Shown here one piece after another: positions 57,264 to 64,000 of a stretch of DNA of 64,000 bases. The DNA is from Diphasiastrum complanatum (lineage: Eukaryota; Streptophyta; Lycopodiopsida; Lycopodiales; Lycopodiaceae). The stretch spans positions 38,678,141 to 38,742,140 of the forward strand of contig CM055095.1 of NCBI GenBank assembly GCA_029204225.1, given 5' to 3'. The notes under the pieces are model-generated. The model saw only the letters and a list, made by a program, of their open reading frames with translations, searched no databases and had not been told where the DNA came from. The translations under genes were made by a program, and so were the position numbers. Positions within the stretch are counted from its first letter, which is position 1; each line of letters begins with the position of its first letter.

Positions 57264-58176
57264 AGGTTTTCACTAACTAGTTTAACTGCATTTTAGGTAT
57301 TTTCTTGCTATTTAGAATAGTTTTATGTAGATTTTTGGGTGTTTAGAGTTAGTTTTCTATATTTTTTTGTGTTTGTACTGTTCACAGCTAGCGGAGGAGG
57401 TGTGAGAGGGTAGAGGAGGTCTTGAACAGCCTCTAAGGGCTTGAAACCCAAACCAACCAGCCAAAAAATCCAAAAAACACACCAATCTGTAAATTTGGAG
57501 GGAAGAAGAGCTTAAAATCTCATCAGATTTTTATATCTCCAGAACCAGTGTGAATTAACTCTTGCATGACTGGCAGCAGCTCCAGGGTACTGTCGTAGAC
57601 CTAAATAAAATTCTGCGAGACTTAGTTCCAAGCAGATTGTAAAAATCAGAGAAAAATCATAAAAAATTTAAAAAACCTTTGAAAAAATTCAAAAAAATTC
57701 AAATCTTCATAAGAACTCTCGCAGAGCCCTCTGAAGTTCCATCTCAGTCATACCAGGACACAAAGAAGCTTGCGAGAGTTAGTTTGATGTCTAAGTGCAT
57801 GTGCGAGAGTTTTCAGTGAAAAAAAAACTGGAAAGTATCAGTGAACCCTCGCAGACAGCAAAATTTTCAGTTCCAGTGGTCAAGAACTTTCGTAGAGGGT
57901 TCTGAAGTTCCATTTTAGTGAGACCAGGACACAAAAGAGCTTGCAAGAGTTAGTTTGATTCCAGTGAGCAGAAAATTGGGTTTAAGTGCTAAAAAATCAC
58001 TAAAAAGTGAAGATCCAACAAATCCTTCCAATAAGAACTCTCGCAGAATCTCTTAATCGATTCAAAATGTCAATTTACATCAGTGATGAAGCCTACGAGA
58101 GTTAGTTTTGAGATTTGTTGAAGATCAAGCCAAAAAAGTGGTTTTGAACCCTCGTAGATAGTGAAATTTTTACTTC
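57264..58176 (+). other. Gypsy-A leader with repeated CTCGCA/TGCGAG motifs
   Basis: Non-coding. Short direct and inverted words recur about a dozen times from 57553 to 58250: AACTCTCGCAGA, AACCCTCGCAGA, CTTGCGAGAGTTAGTTTGA and variants. Two longer repeats (CTCTGAAGTTCCAT region near 57730 and 57905) show internal duplication. The repeats could fold into hairpins. Confidence 0.8.
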
Positions 58177-59350
58177 TTGCAAGAGTTAACTCTTGCAAAG
58201 AATGTTATAGTGAGGTCTAACCCAGATCCAGCTACTGTGAGCCTTGTGAGAGTTACTTCCCAAAGATCAGAGAGATATCAATTTTTTTATCTACAAAAAC
58301 AACTAAAGAACCCTTGCACAGCCAACCCTTGCACAAGAGAATCCTCACAAACCAGATCAGTGAAAATATCTGCATTAGATCTGGCTATTGTCAAAATCTC
58401 AGGTCAATCAGTGCAAGGAATAAAAAGTTATCAAGGAAAAACCACCGTAAAAGGCCTAAAATTCACTTCCGGTCACCATCGGATGAATCTGAGATCGGGA
58501 CGACCAATAACACAAAGGATAGCAAATCAAGCACCACACGTTCCCAGATTAGCAATCGTGCAACAAGAGGTAGAACCGGAACCAGCACCAATGGATTCAA
58601 TAGGCCAACCCGTACCTGTCGCTCCCTTGCAAGCAGTCCGGAGAGCACCACGGATGGAAATACCAAAATACGACGGATCATCAGAGCCCATCTGATTCCT
58701 CCATATCTACGAGCAAGCTTGTAAAATCTACAGCGAACGGACACCTATGGAGAAGCTGATGATGTTCCCCATGTCCTTATTAGCAGTGGCTCATGATTGG
58801 TTTTTCAACCTGTCAGAGGAAAAAAAATCTAGTTGGGAAGCGGTTAAAGCGGCTCTCATTACGCGCTTTAAACCAAGAAAGTTCTTGGAAGACCCGTTCC
58901 TCCAGCTCAGCAAAGTCAAGATGGAAAAATGAGAAAGGATCAGGGACTATATTGAGTGGGTCAAACACTTACGATTCGAGTGTAGTTCAGCCCTAACTCC
59001 CGATCACGCGGTGATCATGTGGTTTCTAGGCGGACTACCATGAAGCATCAGAAGAGAACTAAAATGATGGGAGCAGTACGCTACTCTACAAGAAGCTATG
59101 GAAGATGCCATCAGGGAAGAGAATGAGGGACCTGATGATGAATATCCATCCACCCACATCCCTACTCCTTCGATCGCATCATCATCATCAACCGCATCTG
59201 CTCTATCCACAGAACTGTTGTTGGAGCAAATGTCGAAATTACACAAATAGCAGATGGAGCAACTTACGACACAGTTTGACCAGAAACTAAAGGCCTTATA
59301 GGGAGCTGTAGCAGTAACGCCACATCAACCGGAACCAAACCAGCTGCAGT
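58177..59350 (+). pseudogene. Gypsy-A gag, with in-frame stops
   Basis: One frame reads MNLRSGRPITQRIANQAPH, MEIPKYDGSSEPI, then HDWFFNLSEEKKSSWEAVKA and LITRFKPRKFLEDPF, a Retrotrans_gag domain, and an acidic Ser-rich tail (DDEYPSTHIPTPS). The frame is unbroken by indels over about 1.1 kb but has stops at about 58693 (TGA), 58930 (TGA), 59041, 59062 (TGA), 59248 and 59299 (TAG). The gag start is uncertain. The protease and most of RT are deleted at about 59350-59366. Confidence 0.85.
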
Positions 59351-59365
59351 ATCCAAGACGGGAAG

Positions 59366-61349
59366 ATGAAGGTGTTACAAAAATGCCGCGACTACCAGAT
59401 CTCCCTGAATCCAGAAAAATGTCAATTTTGGGTAACACATGGCTTGATTCTCGGCCATATAGTGTCAAGACACGGGATCGCCACAGATCTATCAAAGATT
59501 AGGATCATTATTGATCTACCACCATCGGGGACGATTCGCGAAGTCTATATTTTCATGGGTCATGCTAACTGTTATAGGATCTTCATTCTTGATTTTGCGG
59601 AGTTAGGCCGACCACTTTACAAACTCACAAAGGATCCACGTTGGAACGAGAAAGCCCTAAAGGCTTTCCAAAAGCTTAAGAATGCATTGGTTTCAGCACC
59701 AATCTTATGCCCATCCAATTGGTCCATTGAGTTTCACGTGCATACGGACGCATCAAAGTACGCAGTTGGAGCAGTCTTAACCCAGCCATGTGAACAGAAA
59801 AAGAATTTTTCAATCCAATTTGCAAGCCAACAACTCAGTGATACTGAAATGAATTATTCAACCACAGAGCGGGAAGCATTGGCAATGCTTTATGTGGTTA
59901 AGAAATTTTGACATTACCTGATGGCCACACATTTTGCTTTTTATACGGACCATCAACCCTTGCTCTATCTCGTTAATAAAACTCGCAATACCGGGAGAAT
60001 CACCAGATGGCTACTTCCGTTGTTGGAATTTGATTTTCGGATAGTAGTTTGCAAGGGAAAACAACATTACATGGCAGCTCATGTATCATGAATCAAGGGG
60101 AAGGAGATTGCAACCCAACCTGACGATGAGCTGGCAAATGCTGTCTTATTTTACATGGACACAGTACCAGAATGGGCTACCGACATTGTTGAATATCTAA
60201 TGCGGGGCCAACTAGACAAATCACTACCAAAGGCAAAACAGCGAAAATTGATCTTGAAGGCTAGACCTTATCAGCTGACTACAGGCCAGTTATACCGAAG
60301 AGGACCAGACGGAATTCTTCGGCGGTGTATTCTTCCTCATGAGGCCACCCAGATCATTTCACTTTCACATGAAGGCATGGGTGGGGGCCATTTTGCATCC
60401 GACATTACAGTTCACAAGATCCTGCAATCAGGATGTTGGTGGCCAATGATTCATAAGGATACGGAGAAATACTTAAAAAAGTGCGATGTGTGCCAAAGGG
60501 CAAGAAGGCCAACGAGATCGAATTATGACCTACTGCACCCGGTCTTAGCCCAAGCACCATTTGAGAAGTGGGGATTGGATTACATCGGTCTAATTCACCC
60601 TACGGCAAGGAGTTCCCAAGCTCAATACGTAATTGTAGCCACAGACTACCTCACCAAATGGGTCGAAGCCAAGGCAATAAGAGTAGATGATGCTAGGACC
60701 ATTGCCAAGTTCCTTCATGAAAATATCATTGTACGCTTCGGATGCCCGATAGAGCTAGTCAGCGATCATGGAAGCCATTTCATCAATGAGACCATCAAGG
60801 TCCTGTTGTAGGAATTCTTCATGATCCACAGAACCAGTATGTCTTATTATTCTCGTGGTAATGGGCAAGCAGAATCATCCATTGAGAACCTGATAGAAGA
60901 TAATGACGATGGTATTCCGCAAGTCATCGGGGCCAATACAATACAAGCCCCTATGAGTGCCAGTGTACCGTCTACTACCACAAACCTAACGACGATGTAC
61001 CAGACTCTGGAAAAATACATCCTGGATGCGGTATCGGCCAAAGCCTTTCTAGAAAGCAGGGTACTACACCTGGCGATGCGTAACACACAGCTGCGAGAAG
61101 ACCTCACCAAGCTGCAGCATAAACTGATTCTAACGCAACAACATAAACAACAAGGGCACCAGGAGATTGCCAAGCTACAGCAGAAGGAGGAGGGCCTCAA
61201 CAAATATATCCAAAGCCTCTCCAAGGCGCTGACAGAGGCCTCCACAAAGGTGCGGGAGCTTCAATTTGAAGTGTCCCAATGGCTTGCTCCCATCCAGACA
61301 CAACTAAACCTTTTGGAAGCAAAGAATACGCGCCCGGGGATGGAGGTCA
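59366..61349 (+). pseudogene. Gypsy-A RT end, RNase H, integrase and coiled-coil extension
   Basis: A single frame except for three stops (TGA 59909, TGA about 60089, TAG 60809). RT connection (SLNPEKCQFWVTHGLILGH, just after where YxDD should be), RNase H (HTDASKYAVGAVL, TEREALAMLYVV), integrase zinc finger (HEGMGGGHF, CDVCQRARRP), core acids in GLDYIG, VSDHGSHF and NGQAESS. Right after the Glu box the frame passes into about 150 residues of heptad-patterned coiled coil (LREDLTKLQHKLILTQQHKQ, IQSLSKALTEASTKVREL), the same protein as in the short elements. The rest of integrase is missing. Cut by Copia-5 at 61350. Confidence 0.9.
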
Positions 61350-62211
61350 TGTTGAAAATTGTCACTTCTCACTTGACATTGGTTCATGTAAATATTGATC
61401 AAACATTAGAATATGTTGATGATCTGATTTCACACATGTGGAGCCTGTTTCCACATGTAAAAGCATGTACTTTTCATGTTTGTATATATCCAAATTGATT
61501 TTGTATCATTCTAGTTAGTGTGAACATGAAATGACTAGTTTTTAGTCAAGTTGAGTAGTCACCTACAAATTAGCTTTTCCTTGCATGTGCATGAGTAAAT
61601 TCTCCCACATGGCAAGTGGATGTTCACACGTGTGTATAGAGTACTGGAAGATAAGAGTTGACCATTTTTCTTAGATCCTATTTTGTAGGGAATATTCCTA
61701 TATTTTAGGAGACTAGCTTTTTGGACTTTAGTCATATTCTAGAAGGTCAACTATTGGATAAGGATCAAGGATAGATCAAATGGATAGATCTGAGTGATGT
61801 GGCACTCTTCACACATGTGAAGGCTTGCTGGACTGTACCAGACTCATGGATGTACTTGATCCATAAAAGGATCATCATTTTGCTAAGAAGATTGATGAGA
61901 CTTTTGCACTCTACACTTTTGTGAGGTTTCTAGTCATTTGTCTTGTGATTTTTATGTATGATTGCTATCTAGTATCATTGTACTTGTTGTTTCAGGTGCA
62001 GGCCGTACTGTGGACAATACTCCACACGTGTGAGGTCACTCTCACTAAAAAATGATGTGTTGATCCATTGCTCTTGCTTAAATCCAAGTGTAGTGAATCT
62101 AGATCAAGATGTAATGTGTAGAACTTGATAGATTCATTGATTAAGCAACCAATAACTCTTTATGATTGTAAAGTACAATCATTATTGTCCTAAAAAATGT
62201 AAAATTTATCA
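61350..62211 (+). repeat. Copia-5 5' LTR
   Basis: 862 bp, TGTTGAAAATTG...ATTTATCA, followed by a primer site. Several CACGTG or CATGTG palindromes: 61625-61634, 61808-61821, 62023-62032. The candidate target duplication GGTCA (61345-61349) cannot be tested here. Confidence 0.88.
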
Positions 62212-62223
62212 TGGTATCAAAGC
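62212..62223 (+). promoter_or_regulatory. Copia-5 primer-binding site
   Basis: TGGTATCAAAGC, a one-base variant of the tRNA-iMet site. Confidence 0.85.
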
Positions 62224-62786
62224 TAAGTAAGAGAGTGATCATTGAATCATAAATCTTGTAAAGATCATTGGCAAAATTTGTTTTTGGCCAATACTAGTGA
62301 GGGTGAGTTCTTCTAGAGTGATAGCTTGTAATCATTTGGATCAAAACGACTTGGAGGCTGTATATGTACTTTTCACACGTGTGAAACCGTATAGCAACTT
62401 TCAATTCAAGTTACTTTGTGTTTGTTGGTCCCAAAATCACAATACTAGTTCATTTTTGGTGCTTTTTGAAGCATAGTATTGATCTAGATTCATTCTAGCT
62501 AATGCCTGTGACCAAATAGTGTTTTGGATCATTGAAGCATTTCTTGTTAGAGTCTAAGATCAGAACTTAGAGGCTGATTTGTTCAGATCCTTAGTTGAAG
62601 TGAAATCTCTAAGAAAAGTGTAAAGCAATTTTTTTTTGTGAGAGTGAACGCTAGGAATTTTTGGTAAGATCTTTGAGTATCATTCAAGCTTGTGTGCTAG
62701 TGTGATAGAGACAAGCCTACAGGCATTCTAGTAAGCATTAGGCCTTTTCAAAAATATTTGTGATTTTAAAAAGCATTCATTCTAAA
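62224..62786 (+). other. Copia-5 leader
   Basis: Non-coding; holds another TTCACACGTGTGAA palindrome at 62372-62385. Confidence 0.75.
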
Positions 62787-64000
62787 ATGTCATCCATGGG
62801 TGGATATTTGATGGAATCAAGTGAGAGACTCACTTCCACAAATTATTCCATTTGGAAAGTGAGAATGGAATCACTCCTAGTGATCCATGAACTATATGAC
62901 ATAGTTCAAGAAGTAGAGGAAGAGCCTCAAACTCCCCAAGAACAAGCCAAATACAAGAAGAGAGCAAGATTAGCTCTACATTGCATAAAGTTAAATGTAT
63001 GCAATGACCTCTTGAAAGAGGTGTCTTCTTGTACCTCATCCAAAGAGGCTTGGGATTCATTAAAGAGCATTTATGAATCCAACAATACTTCAAAAATCCT
63101 CATGCTAAGAAATCAAGTTTTCCAAAGCATGAAAGGAAGTGGAGAGAGTGGACAAGAGTATGTCCTTAGGATCAAATCTCTTAACAAGGAGTTAAGTGCA
63201 ATAGGAGAGAAGATCCAAGATCAAGAACTAGTACAAATCATCTTGAATGGTCTAGGTGATGAGTTCACCAACTTAGTCCAATCATTTTCCATTCAAGACT
63301 CTCTTCCATCCATTGAAAAGTTGCACAATGTTCTTGTGGCCGAGGAGAGTAGGCTTCTACACCTCAAGACAAGAATGGATAGCATGTCACTTAATGGAGG
63401 AGAGGAGAAAGCTAACTTTACATCTAAAGGCAAGAAAAAGCAAAATCCATTCAAGAAAAATCAAGGCAAGGAGGCCGAGATGAAGAATGGAGGATCTACC
63501 TCCAAAGGCAAAGTGAAGAACAAGGCAAAACTAAAGTGTTTCTTTTGTGGAAAGAAAGGACACTTTGCCTCAGAATGCTACTTGAAGAAGAATCAACAAG
63601 CCAAAGGAGATCAAGGGAACATTGCTCAAGAGGAAGAAGAAGAGGATGGATTCAACACATCCTTAATGGTTGCATCTACACCAACTTCAGGTCAAGACAC
63701 ATGGTGGATAGATAGTGGTGCTAGTTCCCACATGTCCTTTAACAAGCATTATTTTTCTACTCTTCTATCTTGTAATGACTCTAAGAAGTCAATATACACT
63801 GCTAGTGATCAAGCATGCAAGATAGATGGCATAGGATCTATACCTCTTTGCTTAGGCACATCTAAAAGGATAGATCTAGATAATGTTTTGTATGTTCCTA
63901 CCATTTCAAGAAACTTGCTTAGTGTAGGACAATTAATGGACAATGGACTAGATGTACATCTCAAAAATGGAGTTTGTTCCATCTTGAAAAATGATAAGTG
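62787..64000 (+). CDS. Copia-5 gag-pol N-terminal part, open to the window edge
   Basis: ATG at 62787 opens a frame of about 404 codons with no stop before the window ends. It starts MSSMGGYLMESSERLTSTNY and continues KVRMESLL; CCHC knuckle CFFCGKKGHFASEC at about 63537-63578; protease WWIDSGASSHMSF near 63702-63740. Same layout as Copia-1 but clearly diverged (about half identical in gag). Whether integrase and RT are intact lies outside the window. Confidence 0.93.
   Translation, partial: MSSMGGYLMESSERLTSTNYSIWKVRMESLLVIHELYDIVQEVEEEPQTPQEQAKYKKRARLALHCIKLNVCNDLLKEVSSCTSSKEAWDSLKSIYESNNTSKILMLRNQVFQSMKGSGESGQEYVLRIKSLNKELSAIGEKIQDQELVQIILNGLGDEFTNLVQSFSIQDSLPSIEKLHNVLVAEESRLLHLKTRMDSMSLNGGEEKANFTSKGKKKQNPFKKNQGKEAEMKNGGSTSKGKVKNKAKLKCFFCGKKGHFASECYLKKNQQAKGDQGNIAQEEEEEDGFNTSLMVASTPTSGQDTWWIDSGASSHMSFNKHYFSTLLSCNDSKKSIYTASDQACKIDGIGSIPLCLGTSKRIDLDNVLYVPTISRNLLSVGQLMDNGLDVHLKNGVCSILKNDK

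Overview
This is land-plant nuclear DNA built almost entirely of transposable elements. The evidence is Ty1/copia elements primed from initiator tRNA-Met (TGGTATCAGAGC after the LTR), Ty3/gypsy elements with a tRNA-Asp-type primer site, a plant CACTA transposase relic with a spliceosomal intron, and AT-rich flanks. The species cannot be named from the sequence. No convincing cellular gene, rRNA, tRNA gene or CRISPR array was seen. Family names used below are local labels: Copia-1 to Copia-5, Gypsy-A (Athila/Tat-like, with an extra coiled-coil ORF), Gypsy-B (gag relics) and Gypsy-C (chromovirus with chromodomain).

Layout. 1-4700: left-truncated minus-strand Copia-1 copy, inserted into a Gypsy-A protease ORF (4702-5997, +). 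6000-8250: mostly unassigned. 8255-9156: two Gypsy-A LTR pieces head to head. 9157-13130: minus-strand Gypsy-A pol remains and unrecognised ORFs. 13.4-20.7 kb: Copia-2 copies and tails in both orientations. 21.6-22.2 kb: start of a Gypsy-B gag, cut by Copia-3. 22.2-29.5 kb: minus-strand Copia-3 interrupted by Copia-4. 29.5-32.5 kb: Gypsy-C pol and LTR. 33.0-36.3 kb: a short non-autonomous Gypsy-A LTR element carrying only the extra ORF. 36.5-38.1 kb: CACTA tnp2 pseudogene and tandem arrays. 38.1-44.1 kb: a copia gag fragment, unrecognised ORFs and a purine-rich tract. 44.1-46.5 kb: Gypsy-B gag relics (minus). 46.5-47.8 kb: the 5' end of Copia-3, in the opposite orientation to its 3' part. 47.9-50.26 kb: Gypsy-A integrase tail and a second non-autonomous copy. 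50,262-61,349: a Gypsy-A element whose 5' LTR was split by an intact, young Copia-1 (50,591-56,748). 61,350-64,000: 5' part of Copia-5, open to the window edge.

Only Copia-1 is complete: two 682-bp LTRs with two differences noticed by eye, the 5-bp target duplication GGATT, and one 1322-codon gag-pol ORF with all catalytic residues. It could supply enzymes to close relatives. Most other elements carry stop codons, frameshifts or deletions; many stops are TGA or TAG where CGA or CAG is expected, as cytosine-methylation decay would produce.

The points most worth a second look are: (1) the extra coiled-coil protein of Gypsy-A and the short LTR element that carries only that ORF; (2) a leader fragment embedded inside one LTR of that short element; (3) a Copia-3 element and its Gypsy-B target whose matching halves lie 24 kb apart in opposite orientation, implying an inversion; and (4) CACGTG palindromes shared by LTRs of two copia families.
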